DNA of 64,000 nt, from positions 17,478,704 to 17,542,703 of the forward strand of contig OZ038452.1 in NCBI GenBank assembly GCA_964036195.1. The letters run 5' to 3'. The notes under the pieces were generated by a model. That model saw only the letters and a list, made by a program, of their open reading frames with translations. It made no database searches and was not told the DNA's origin. This stretch comes from Sphaerolaimus hirsutus. Its lineage: Eukaryota; Nematoda; Chromadorea; Monhysterida; Sphaerolaimidae. A program made the position numbers and the translations under genes. Shown piece by piece: positions 1 through 13,400 of the stretch (the first letter of the stretch is position 1; every line of letters begins with the position of its first letter).

Positions 1-283
1 CATGAGAAAATGTGAACTAAATTCACCCATACTTAATATGAAAGTATTTGAGAACCAATGTGATGAGAAAAAATAAAAATTTTGTATTTGTATTTTTATT
101 CAGATGGAATATGGTAAATTTCATCGTACAGTGTGCAGTGAATGGAATTTAGTGCCATATTTGGCATTTACATGATTACAGGATTTAACGATAAATTATT
201 TTTGGTCCCCCACAAGAAAGAAATATATTGAGTGACATTGAAAACGGTTTGTCTTCCAGCCTTAGCGCAATCCCCATTCCCAG
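1..283. other. TRRAP upstream intron (3' part)
   Basis: AT-rich sequence ending in the cccag acceptor of exon 1 (282-283). No other feature seen. Confidence 0.7.
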
Positions 284-3200
284 ATGCAAATCAAGTCGTT
301 GACGCTGATCGCTTTCATGGCGAAGCTTTTCACCGATATAATCAGCTTGGGAGCGGCGTCGCTTATCAAATCGATAGTGAATTTGTTCGACGCGTGCCCC
401 AACGACATGCCGATGCTGAGAAGGGAAGCTTTGATCGCGTGCCGCCACTTGACCACCACCGACTTCAGGAGCAGATTTGTGCCGCAACTGCAGTGCTTCT
501 TCGACGAGAACTGCATGATCGGCTCGGGCTGGACAGCTAATGAAGTTTTGCGGTCAGTGTGCAGTGGATAGCCTTCCAAAAATCTCGGAAGATTTGTATT
601 CTTAAAATAAATATGTGAAAAAAAATTATATTTATTTATATTTTCTCCATGTTTTTCCCGAGATATTTGATTTTATTTAGTTTATCAGAAGAAAATATAA
701 AAAATCTGTTATTTATTTGTATTGATATTTTCTCTACGTTTTTTCTCCATAGATTTTATTTTATCGTTTGCGGAATTTTCCGACATTATATTTTTTTAAT
801 TACATTTTCTGAAAAAATAATAAAACTTTTTGGCACGCTAAGTGTGGATGGCTTTTGGATGGCTTTTGCAGTTGCCTAGATAATAACTTTCTGCCAGGCC
901 TCTACTGTACACCATCCTGGTGGACCTGGTGCACCACGTGCGCACGCAGCTGCCCTGGCGCACGGTGGACACGGCGCTGTACGCGTTCGCGCGCTGTCTG
1001 CACGACGTGGCGCTGCCCGCCTACGCGCGCATCATGTGCGCCAAGGTCATGATGAACATGTGCGACCAGATCGTGTCGCAGCGCGCCGAGCGCGACCAGG
1101 CCAGCGAGCAGGGATCTATGGTGTGTTTTGGGTCTAATCTTCTACCGTATTTCTTCTGATAGAGCGACGCCGTTCTATTTTTTTCGTCCGTCAACTTTTT
1201 ACCTGCCGTTCTATTGGAGGAACCGTTCTATCGGAGCCTGCCGGTCTATTTTTTTCATCAGACGATTTCACATGATTTTCATTTGAGCATAGTATTTTTA
1301 GTGAAACATAAGCGACGTTTTAATATCAGTACATCAATGCAAATGTGAAAAAAACCTTGACTTATAGTTCGGAACACCCTGGATGTTCTCGCCGCCAATT
1401 TTCCAAATATGTTTGTTATTTGGCACTATTAAAATATAATTTCTACCTACCGTTCTATTGGAGGTGTCGTTCTATTCGTTTCGTGGGTGTAAAAAAGTGC
1501 CAAAACCTGCCGTTCTATTGAACGTATGCCGTTTTATTAGAAGAAATACCGTATGCACTTTTCCAAACCTAGTGTGTGAAGGTAATCTAAACCGCTCATT
1601 GCAGACTGTCGACCTGCTGCGCTACATGCTCGAGGTATTCATTCGCAAGTTCAAGCTCATCTCGAAGCACCATCTGCCAGCTATAATGGAACGTTACTCC
1701 AGTGGGGCGGAGACTGGCGCCACTCAAAGCGGCGCTGTGCAGCCAGCGAGCGCCAGTGCCAGCAATACTGATACGCAAGTGGAGGATGGTCAAAAGGACA
1801 AGAAGGCAGAGGAGAAGACAGGTTTGATCTGACACTTTGTGGATGCGTCAGGGGTCTCGAATGGGGGGGGGGGGTTACCCCCCCCCCAAACCGCCCAGCT
1901 ATCTATCTATCCCGGAGGCAAAATTTTGGGCTACTACCCCCTAAACCCCCCCCCCCCAAATCGCTCAGCTATCTACCTATCTGGAGCGATTTTTCAGAAA
2001 CTATACCCCAATTTTCGCTGAAAATCGCTGTTTTTCATGCCTATATATAGATTTTCACCTCCAAAATCACTGGTTCATGCGTCTAACTGCCTATTTTCAG
2101 CTATTTTAAGTACTATATGCTCTTGTATACCCATTTTGAGCTATTTTACACCTACTTTTAGCGATTTTTCTCCCTTTTCTTCCTTCTATGCCCCGAAAAA
2201 GCCTATATATCGAACCACCACAACCCCCCCCCCAAACCCCCCCCCCCAGAAAATTTTTCAGCTATCTATCCCTCCAGAGGAGCGATTTGCTATCTATCCA
2301 ACCACTCGGATGGTCAAAATTCAAGATACCCCTGGGATGCGTGTTGATAATACCTAATTTTGACCCTCCGGGGTTGGATAGGTAGCAAATCGTTCCTCCG
2401 GTGGGATATATAGCTGAAAAATGGGGAGGGGGTTTGCGGGGTTCAATATAAAAGCCTTTTCAAGGCGTGGAAAGGGGGAAATCGCTACAAGTAGGTGAAA
2501 AATAGCTAAAAATAAGTTTTGTTAAATTTGCTGAAAGTGTGCAATAAGATACATGAACTAGAGATTTTGAAGGTGAAAATGGGCAAAAATTCATAAAAAT
2601 TAGCGATTTTGAGCAAAAATTGGGGCAAAGTTTTATAAAAATCGCTCCGGATAGCTATCTCCCCCAATCCCCCATGGGAGACACCGTGTGGATGTTTGTT
2701 TTCATTCGACCACACCACGCTGCAGACCAGTCGATGAGCGCCGAAGCGCCCTGTTCGTCCACCGGCGGTGCGCCGGTTGGCTCGAGCACCGCGTCCGCGC
2801 CGGCCAGCAACGAGGGCACGCCGAGCGGGGCGCAGCGCGGCAATCGGTCAGCCTCGCCCAGCACGGGCGGCGAGAACGACTCGCAGGGCGACCAGAACAA
2901 CGAGGGTGGCGAGCTGGCCGATGGAAAGAAGCTGTCTGCCGAGGACGCGCACAAGGAAGGCATGGGCTTGGACTCGACCGCGCCCGCCACCCCGAAAAAG
3001 GTTCGATGGGCCCGCGCACACTAGTTTACTCACGAAGTTTCGAAAGCTCACAAATCAGCTTAGAACGCATTTGAGTTTTCTACAATGAGGTGTCCGTCAA
3101 CTACAGTTGACGGAGATTAAAAATGACTCATTGTGGAAAACTCAAACACGTTCAAAGCTCATTTATGAGTTTTCACAATTTCTTGTGAAAACTACTGTGC

Positions 3201-6200
3201 GCAGAGCCATTGGGGCCCTGTTGCATTTTCCGGCGAAATTTTGGGTGAAAATGTAATTCAATTTATAAAAACTAAGCCGATCGCGCAGACTGTTGGGCAG
3301 GTGTGCTCTCAGTTTTGGGGGCAGAGCGGTCAGACGTGGCCGGTGCAGGAATGCAGGAATTTGGTACGCACGCTGGTCGGTGGTGTGAAATCCATCGTGT
3401 GGGCTTTGGCAGCTGTCCAGGGGCAGGCTGCACAAGGTACTTCTTTCACGTATTTCACTTTACCGTATTTTGCCCGACGTCTCACTCAAAATGGCGGCTA
3501 TTTTGCAACCCTTTCCCTTTTTCGCTTTCAAGTTCCATTTATTCAATTTTTGAGGATGTGTATTTGGCTATTTTGCCTAATTTTTTTCTGATTTTGCCTC
3601 CGCGAGCCACCCCCAACCCCCGAGGAAAATTTCACCTGTCTATCCCTACTGAGGAACGGTATGCGATCTATCTGTACCCCCGCGTGGATCCCTCCAGTTT
3701 GGGTGTTGCGTTGGTGGGTTTTTCGAAGATTAGTCTATTTATTCACTTTTCTAGGTTCGTCTTCGTGCTGCCTGGAAACGCGACAAGCAGTGCGCTTGCT
3801 CAAATACGCATTGCCTTGCCTCGACATATATACGATAACGCTGACTCCCAGTGGCACATTCCAGCGAGGCGCCCCGTGAGTATTATTCTTTTTTTAAAAG
3901 TATTTGTTGCGGTTTTTAACGGCGTTGCTCGCGGAGCCATTTCTACTGGACTGGAGGATTATTTAATGTGGGAATACAAAAAATTCGTCGCGGTTCCAAA
4001 GCCCATATCCCAGTGTAAATAAATATTTATGCAGCGGCCGAATCGGCCCGTGCTAATTTGGGAGCTTCTCCAAAGAGTTTTATTTAAAAACAAATATAAC
4101 ATTTTTATTTAATAACGGGGTCTTTAGAAAACAACGTTTTCACCATACCTACAATATGCAATGTAATAATTACAGAACTGCGAACGTTCGAACAAAGGAG
4201 GAGAAAGAAACGCTCGACCACTTCGCATCTGTGGTACGTTACTCGAATATGAAAACAGTTTTCGTTGTTGTACAGTTCGTACACACCGCGATGCAGCTCT
4301 ACACGCCGCATGAAAAAATTACAAATTCTTTTGATGTTTCCTGTGATGGGTTTCAGTAATGTTAGAAAATCCCGATTTTTCCGGGGGGTTTTCCAATTAG
4401 TTTATCCACTTGCGGACCCAAAACACGTCGGAACGTTGAATTATTTTCTCAGTGTACCGTGCGATTTTCTCTTCAGTATATTTCTTTCCGTCATTTTTGC
4501 AAAACAAAATATTTTCTTTGCAGTTCTCCATGCTACAGTTGAATCAGTTCAAGGAAATATTCAGCATGCATATTGATGTAAGTTTCTGGGGTTTTTTTTT
4601 CTACGAAAGCTTTTACGATTCCTCACTTATATATGGATCACTGAGAAAAACTGGGCGAGAAGTAGCGTAAAATCAGTAAATGTACATAATTATTTATTGG
4701 TAATACAGCTTCAAACGTTTATAAAACGCAATGGGTTATAATAATTATGTATTTGAAGATGAAGATTGTAAAAATGAGTGAAAATGTGCCTTCTCTCTCG
4801 TAGCGAAGTAAGGCTTTCTCTCCCAACCGATAGATAGTGGTACATGATTTTTGCAACTAGTCTGATATATTTACCTGTATGTGTTGACTTGTAAACTTTT
4901 TTAAACGAGGTTAAAAAACGTGCCTACTCCAACCCCATAATTGGAGATCCCTGCAACGCGCAGATGCTGGTTGAGCGAATTTCGAGCAACTACGCTCTGC
5001 AGCTGGTTTGCAACTATTTCCTGGTGAACTCTAAAACTTCGTCGGCATTTGGGAGTATTTTGCTGCAGTATCTGGTCGATCGGCAGCACGTGATGGGACG
5101 TGAGTTACTCTTTCGTTCGGGGTGGGGCTTTTCACTACAGTGCAAATAAGGTGCAATTTAAAACAATGGATTTTCAAATGTGCAGCATGAAAAAAGCTAT
5201 TTTGATCAACACTTGTCGAATGAAATAATTGAAGTTTGCGCGAGGCACCTCTGGGCTAACCTTCCAAAATTTTGAACCATTTAGAATCGCCAGTCCCATC
5301 GATTTAATAATTTGGAAAAAAATTTGGGAATTTTTTTTGTGAGAGGATTCTCTAAAATTTAAAAACGTTTAAAAAACATTCCGTAAAATACTGTTGGTTG
5401 CAGGCGGTCCGGACGGCGGCCAGGCGGATCGCGGTGTGCTGCACTTGAAGCTGTTCAAATTGGTCTTCAACAGCGTGTCGCAAAGCGCCCAGCTGGGCTT
5501 GGGCACGGGCGAGAACGAGCTTATGCTCAAGCCGCACCTGCACGCCATGGTGCACGGCAGCATGGAACTGGCGCTCACTGCGAAGGAACCTCTCAATTAC
5601 TTTCTGCTGCTGCGGCAGCTGTTTCGTAGCATCGGAGGTGGCAACCATGACATTTTGTATCAGGAATTCCTGCCGCTGTTGCCAGCGTTGCTGCGTCGAT
5701 TGAACAGATTACAGGTGTGTGAAAGTTCCATGTTGCCATGTGTGAAAGTTCCACCGTATTCTAGGAGCAGCAGCTTTGGCCAAACGGTTTAAAAGCTATA
5801 GCGTGTGTCTGGTGCCAGTTCCGCAAAAGGTGCGACGTGAAATGGCAAGTGAAATGAGACGTGAAATTGAAACTGAAGTGAGGAGTGACAAGAAAATGCT
5901 TGAAAAATATACTGACTTAAAAATAAAAGTTAATTAATTAAAAATATTTAATCTCTATTTTTAAGCATTTACTGTGTATTTACCTTTTAAGCATTTTCTT
6001 GCCACTTCCCATTTCTGATCGCATTTCACTTGTTGAACTGGCCCCAGGTGAAGGTGATCCCTAAAAGGTACCACTAATTTACCCTATCTCGATGCGTCTC
6101 GCGCAGGCGTCCTGGCAGCGGGCGCAGATGCGCGAACTATTCGTCGAACTGTGCCTCACGGTGCCCGTGCGCCTGTCCAGTCTGCTGCCCTACCTGCCGC

Positions 6201-7414
6201 TGCTGATGGAGCCGCTCGTGTGCGCGCTCAACGGCGGCGCGCAGCTGGTTCAGCAGGGCTTGAGGACGCTGGAGCTCTGCGTGGACAACTTGCAGCCGGA
6301 TTACCTGTTTGAGAGGATGGAACCAGCCAGGGCCAAGTTGATGCAGGTGGGTCAGACTGGCAAGTCCACTTAGACATGCACATCAGATATACTTGACGAA
6401 CATCACACTTAGTATTGAAAGCTACAATAACACATCTTAATAATGAATCAAAATTTTAACTGTTAAAAAAATCAAAATATGTCCTTTTTACTATGGCACC
6501 ATTAATTACGAAATTTATCACATGATTTTTTCATTAAATTATGGTAAGATTCTGCGCAAAGCCTGCGCTTCACTCGGTATATTTACGTAAAAGCATGCGT
6601 TCGCGATGGTGGCACCAGGGGTCTCCAAGATTTTGGCCCTCGCGGGGGCTGGATAGATGGCAAATCGCTCCTCCGGAGGGATAGATAGCTGAAAACTTTT
6701 CTAGGGGGGCCTCGCGGGGGGCAAAATATATAGGCTTTTTCAATGCATAGAAGGCAGAAAGGGGAAAAAATCGCTAAAAAAACCCAGGTTAAACAGGCGA
6801 AAAGTGGGTAAAACATTTGTATAGGAATATAAACATTTGTATAGGCGAAAGCCGCTATTGTGAAGGTGAAAAAGTATAAAAGGTACGAAAATTAGCGATT
6901 TTGTTTTCTTTACATTTTACATCAGCCTACATTTTCACAAAATTTCTCAAGATCGCTCCGGATAGGTAGATAGCTGGCCAATTTGGGAGATAGATAGCCA
7001 AAAAATTTGCCTCCGAGATAGATAGATAGCTGTGCGGGCCGCCAGGATAGATATATGGCTGGCGAATTGGGGGGGCAGCCCCCCCCCCCCCCCCGCCAGC
7101 CCCCCCCCCCCCTAGGAGACCCCTCGGTGGCACGCAGGCCCTGTGGCGCACGGTGGCTCAGCGGGAAGACGAAACTGCAGCGAAGATCGCTTTCCGCATC
7201 TTGGCCAAGTTCGGCGGTTCCAACCGCAAGATGCTGGCCGAGCCGCAGACTCTGCACTGCGCCTCCGTTTGGCACTATGCCCGCGGCACTCTGTGCGTCG
7301 ACTTTGCGCACACTGACCAGCAGGCGAGCATCGAGTGCACCATGAGCGCGCCGCCCGTCAGCAGAATGGCGCACGCCAATGCCGAGCACGCTCAGTCGAC
7401 TTCCGCTGCTATTG
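284..7414 (+). CDS. TRRAP: TRRAP exons 1-12: N-terminal HEAT solenoid
   Basis: Exons: 284-552, 898-1120, 1605-1821, 2726-3000, 3349-3436, 3755-3875, 4176-4233, 4524-4577, 4964-5099, 5404-5714, 6106-6345, 7138-7414. These encode the first HEAT-repeat stretch, starting [11 protein letters not shown] (human AQIKTLSFLAY). Exons 3-4 hold a Ser/Ala/Pro/Gly-rich low-complexity linker where human has a proline-rich linker, so they align only by position. Exon 5 ([14 protein letters not shown]) resumes the solenoid. Exon 10 has [20 protein letters not shown]; exon 11 has [12 protein letters not shown]. The exon 12 acceptor lies just downstream of a hAT-like insertion (6616-7125). Confidence 0.93.
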
Positions 7415-10400
7415 GTTGGTGGGGAGGATCTTTGCACTTTGATGGATGGACCACATGGCTGGAAACGCATGCATACGCTCATTTCAAGTCGCGGTACTAA
7501 ATCAGAGTATTGAGTACTTAGCGTTGAATGTCGAAATCGTTTATTCTAAAATTTCCACATTTTTTACGGTCTCAATTTTTTGACGGCATTTAATATTGAT
7601 TAGGGATGGAAAAACGTTGTTTTTCAAAACCACCCTGAACACACCTGCATGTTTACTCCTCTGTGCAGCGGTGCGGATGCAGTTGCCAAAGCGAAACTAA
7701 ACCAGTTTCAACTGCACCACCAGTGCCCTGAAATGTCGTTCATTTTGAAAAGTCATTAACATAAATATGTTGGAAGGTGACGGCAGGAGTATTCGCTGAG
7801 CTGTATCGTGTGTTGCACTGAATTTTTGGTCTAGCGTTCGAACGGCTTAAAAAAATCGGTTTTTTATCTTTAAAAATGAATTTTTTCAATTGTTTTATTT
7901 TATCAAGGCGTCTCCCATTATCACGGTAGCAGGAATTGAAGTGTTTCAACTAGGGTTGGAAAAAAAAACGTTTTTTTTAACTCGATGTTTTTTTTAAATA
8001 AAAAACGTTTTTTTTTAAAGCTCCCAGATATGACCTTGTGTCAACATATATAGGTATATCAGACAGTTGCAATACTCTGTGATGTTATATATGACCATAT
8101 AATGGCTGTTGAGCCATGGGATAGCATTATAAGTGGTGATTTGTGTCAAAAATATCCATTTTTCGTCGACATATCGTTCGTATATCGCCTTATAGTCAAA
8201 TGTTCGTGACTTCAGGTAAAGTTTCGCACGGAATAGTGATGAAACAAGGTTAAAAAAGGAGGTTGTTACTTTGGGAGTGATGTTACACACTGTGGAGGTA
8301 CATGGAAGCACATTACCTCAATATTATATAACTACAGCAACATATGACGGCTTATTAACCCATGGTAGCACATAGAAATGGATACTTTGATACTAAAAAT
8401 GCCACAAAACCAATGAAAACAACCACCAATGTCAATTTATGTGTGAAATTGCGCGCTTGCGCGCAAAAATTTTGCAAAATACCTAGTGCTTAGTACTAAA
8501 AATTTCGGTCGATGTTTTTTTTAAAAAAAAAACATTTCGGACGTCATGTTTTTTTTTAAAAAAAAACGTTTTTTTTTAATAAAAAACGTTAAAAAAAAAA
8601 CATCGGCCAACCCTAGTTTCAACTAAAAATATCACAAAAACAAAAAAAAACAAGCTCCATTGTTGATTTGTATGCGAGATGGCGCTCCTGCGCGCAAAAA
8701 TGCATAATTACCTAGTGAAACAGCATTCGCCATCGTCTGCGTTTTTCTGAAAAAAGAAAAAACATTTCGACGCTTGCGTTTTTTTTAAATCCGAAATATT
8801 GACATCAAAAGATTAAGTGAGTCATAAGTCGGTAATAATATCATGGTAGATATACCCGTTCCACTGCTTTCAGCTGACGACGGCACAATCAGTGACTCGC
8901 ACCGCATTTACTGCTGCGCGCCGCCTGCCGCCGCGCCAGTTGCAAATGTACCCAGCGCGAAATTACCTTTGACTGATGCGGTGATGTTGGCTCGCAAAAC
9001 GCTTAACAGCAATGAAGATTACGCCACTCGGAAGGCGGCCTGGAAATTTATCAAATCGGTTTTCATGGCAGGTTTCAAGGTTAACAATTGTTTTTGCTTT
9101 TTTGTTTCGAATATTTAATCGATCGGTTCATTCATCGTCAATTCTCTATGTTTAGTCTGGCTGCCCGGACGAGGCCCCATTGCTGAACGAGTGGGCGAGT
9201 AGAGTGATGTCATTGTTGGAGCAAAGGTTGGATTCTGCTTATCGTCTTTGCTGCCTGCTGCTTACAATGTTTGCATTTTTCAATTTTTTTAACGTGTAGG
9301 CGCCAAGCGGGCGGCAGCCTGGGGGTCGCGTCGGCTTACAACGTGCCGAATCTGCACATGTCGCCGGCCGCGCGCAAGATGTACGTGAATGCCGTCACCG
9401 CCATGCTCTGTGAGCTCACCACCAATACGGGGCTCTTTTTCAATTGGTGTATCCAAATCTAATCATATGCTAATTTCATTGGCGCAGTCGCGGTGTGGTG
9501 GGAAGACCTGCGCGTCGACGTGATGCCGTTCTTCAACGCGGTTATCCGGAACTTGACCCTGTGCTCTGTTCTCGAACACACGAGCACGCAGAGCAGCCGA
9601 AATCAACAGCAACAGCAGAACAGCGCAACCGCTCAAGACTATCATATGGATCCGTCGATATTGGTGGACGCGCTCAAACAGGCGCTGGGTGACCATTCCA
9701 AAGAATTTTGCCACAGCGCCGTGCTTGCTGTGCGTTTTACACTTTGAATTGGTATACTCGGCGGACCGCATGCTGAAAGGAAACACTCCACGATGACGTC
9801 ATCGTTAACAAAATGCAATTTTTCCACAAAAAGAAGAGACGCTTCAGGAAAACAACATTAAATGCTTAACAAATTTTGTTGTTCGTATGGAACGCCTTTT
9901 TATTTTAAAAATATTTTTCTTTTTGTGGAAGTGCGTGCATAAGCTTCCTGTTTGTGCTTTATCTACTAAGACATAAGTAATTTTGGACGCATACTCTGCG
10001 GTCCGCCAAAAATATCACAGATCGTTTTAGTTTTTCTTTCTCTGTCGTTTGTTACAGGTAATTTATGTGTGCGTGCAGGTGACGCTCATCTACGACACAG
10101 CTACAGCGGCGCTGAACAGCAGCGAGCTGGCCAGTCGGCTGCCGCTGTTCGACTACCTGCTCGACCAGTTCTGCGTACTGTGCCTTAAGCCCGCCTTCTA
10201 CGCGCGTCTAGGCGCTTGTACAGGACTGCGTTTTCTTATGGACAAGATGCCCCATTGTTGGCTCAGAGCCAGAGCGCAAAAGTTTCTCAGTGCACTCTTC
10301 TGTGTGCTCAGAGACCAGTATTGCGAGGTTTCCGCCGGTGCTTTGGATATGGCAAAGGTTTGGTTTATTCTGGAAAATTGTATACCGACGGACCCGATAC

Positions 10401-13400
10401 TATGTATTTTTCTGAAGGAAAAACTCAATCATGACGTCACGTTTTATGATATAAAAATTCAGGGGAAAAAACTAAAAATAAAAAAGACTCCGCCTTCTTC
10501 TTTTTGAAATATTTTTCTTTTGTTTTGTGCGTACATAAGTATCCTGCTCACGGGGAAAGACTATGGCATAAGTAATTGTGGACGCATAGTCGCATACAAT
10601 ACGGTCCACCGAGTACACTAACAATTCCGGCTTCGATACATTTGATTGCTGCATACACTTTCCAGGGTTCCATTGTGCAACTGGTGCGCGCAGCGGTCAA
10701 AGGGATGTCTGAAGAGCCTCCAAAGGTGCAACCCGAAGATGAGATGGATGCAAACGTTGATGCGGACTCTGATGCGAAATCTCTGAGAACTTTGTGTGAG
10801 AGTTTGATGCAGGAATTGGTTCCCGTGCTGGCGTCCCCTATCGACTATGTTGCCCAGCAGGTTGGGATTTTTTTCCTGTATGAAGCCACACTTAAGTGCA
10901 CAATCAAGTGAAATTTGGTATTTACATTTTGAAAAGTCTTTGATATAAATGTGTGGGACGTGGGGGTAAAGATGTTTTCAGTCACATTTAACATTTTCAC
11001 GCACATTTAACATTTTCACGCCAGCTCCCCTCCCACTCCGTGCGTTCGAACCTGGTCCACTTTAGGGTTCAAACGGGATCCCGATCCCGATCCCGGATCC
11101 CGTGAAATTCCGGGATTTACCAGTCCCGATCCCGATCCCGAAACCCCAATCCCGATCCCGAAATCTCAAAAATACCAATCCCGATCCCGATCCCGAAAGT
11201 TTTCAAATCCCGATCCCGATCCCGAGAAACTCCCAAGTCCGGCATCCCGATCCCGGAAAAATTAGTGGAAATTATAGAAAGTGAAATAATGACGTTTTTG
11301 CATGCAAAAAAGTGGATGCAAACCCCCAGCGTCAATTTTATGCCACTTTTCTGGCATCCAACAGTGTTTTGAGACCTTTATGAACAACTGTGAATGCCAG
11401 AAAAATGGCCAAAATCTCTATCCCTAGAACCCAATCCCGATCCCGGAAAAATGCCTATCCCAATCCCGATCCCGATCCCGTGACCCCAATCCCGGCCAAT
11501 CCCGATCCCGATCCCGAAATCTCAAAAAACCAATCCCGATCCCGATCCCGAAACCCCAATCCCGATCCCGATCCCGATCCCGAAATCTCAAAAAGTGAAT
11601 CCCGATCCCGATCCCGATCCCGAAAAGTCAATCCCGTTTGAACCCTAGTCCACTCCACTTCATGAACGTTATGAACGTTATAGGCATGTGAGATCAAAAA
11701 ATTTATGGAAATAAATGAAAAACTGCGGGAGTAGCCCCAGATTACGTTTCCGGGCCTAACTCAAAATTGTAATATTTTGGACTTGTCGACTTTTAGAATT
11801 GGACGCCTCAAATATCTCGGATATGCCTAGGGTTGGCCGATGTTTTTTTTAAAACGTTTTTTTTATTTAAAAAAACGTTTTTTTTTTTTTAAACATGACG
11901 TCCGAAATGTTTAAAAAAAAAAAAAACATCAGCCGAAATTTTTAGTACTGAGCACTAGGTATTTTGCAAAATTTTTGCGCGCAAGCGCGCAATTTCACAC
12001 ACAAATTGACATTGGCAGTTGTTTTCATTGGTTTTGTTGCATTTTTAGTATCAAAACATACATTTTTATGTGCTACCATGGGTGAATAAGCCGACATATG
12101 TTGCTGTAATATATAATATTGAGGTAATGTGCTTCCATGTACCTCCACAGTGTGTAACTTCACTCCCAAAGTAACAACCTCCTTTTATAACCTTGTTTGA
12201 TCACCATTCCGTGCCAAACTTTACCTGAAGTCACGAACATTCGACTATAAGGCGATATACAAACAATATGTTGACGAAAAATGGATATTTTTGACACAAA
12301 TCACCACTTATAATGCTATCCCATGGCTCCACAGCCATTATATGGTCATATTTAACATCACAGAGTATTGCCAGTGTCTGATATACCTATATATGTTGAC
12401 ACTAGGTCATATCTGGGAGCTTTTAAAAAAAACGTTTTTAAAAAAAAAACGTTTTTTTTTTAAAAAAACATCGAGTTAAAAAAAAACGTTTTTTTTCCAA
12501 CCCTAGATATACCTATTTGTATTTTCACGCCAGGCCAAGTGAAAAATAAATAGCGTTTTGGCATGGCGCGTTTGGGCTTAAAGCAAACTGACTGAACACA
12601 TTTTTGAAATGTTGAACAGTGCTGTTTTTAAACGAGTTGATCAGTGTTATTCATCGAAATCATTCATTTTGCACTACAGGCGTGGGAAACTGTCGGAGTG
12701 ATCTGCACCGAGAGCAAAATTTCAGTCACGGACTTGTTCAAATTGGTGCAGAGGCAAGTGGAAACGTTGGTGGCAAATCGGATGGCCAATTTCGCTAGTT
12801 ACTCTATGCAAATGAAGATGGCATTCATACGGGCGTTCCACCAGCTGACCACCAAAACGGACATAATCACATTCGACAGTGACAACGATCTGCATGTGCA
12901 GTTCTGCGATGAGGTGCGATAAAGCTAGTGTACAAGTTTACAGTGACAACGATTCAATCGTTTTGAAAACTACAAAACCGCACTAAGATGATGTCGTTGC
13001 TGCAAAGCGACTCTGTATCTATGCTGCGGCAGCGCGAACGGTCGCTTTTGACGCTGGCGTCCGGCGTCGGCGCCTATTCCAGCAATGCGCCAGCGGCAAA
13101 TGGCGCCGCGGGTGGTGGCGCGCTGCACTCTGGCGCCGGTGGTAGCGTCATCGCGCAGCAGATCACCGATTTGAAGATCGCCGCTTTGGGTGGGTCCATC
13201 TGTGTACACCATACATCGGTGTTCAGCGCATTCGTAATTCAGGATCAACGTACAGTCGTTCCATTTTTGCTTATACAACGATTTTACTTTTAGCGTTTTA
13301 GACAACCGCAAAGTGCATTTAGCATTTCCCAATGATAATATTCCCTCGAAATACCCCCAGTTTTTTTTATTTCGCCATCAATTTTTGAATATTTTGATTT

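Noticed and set aside
232-579. Overlapping ORFs on both strands around the first exon
   Set aside because: They are shadows of TRRAP exon 1; only the 284 frame matches the protein family.
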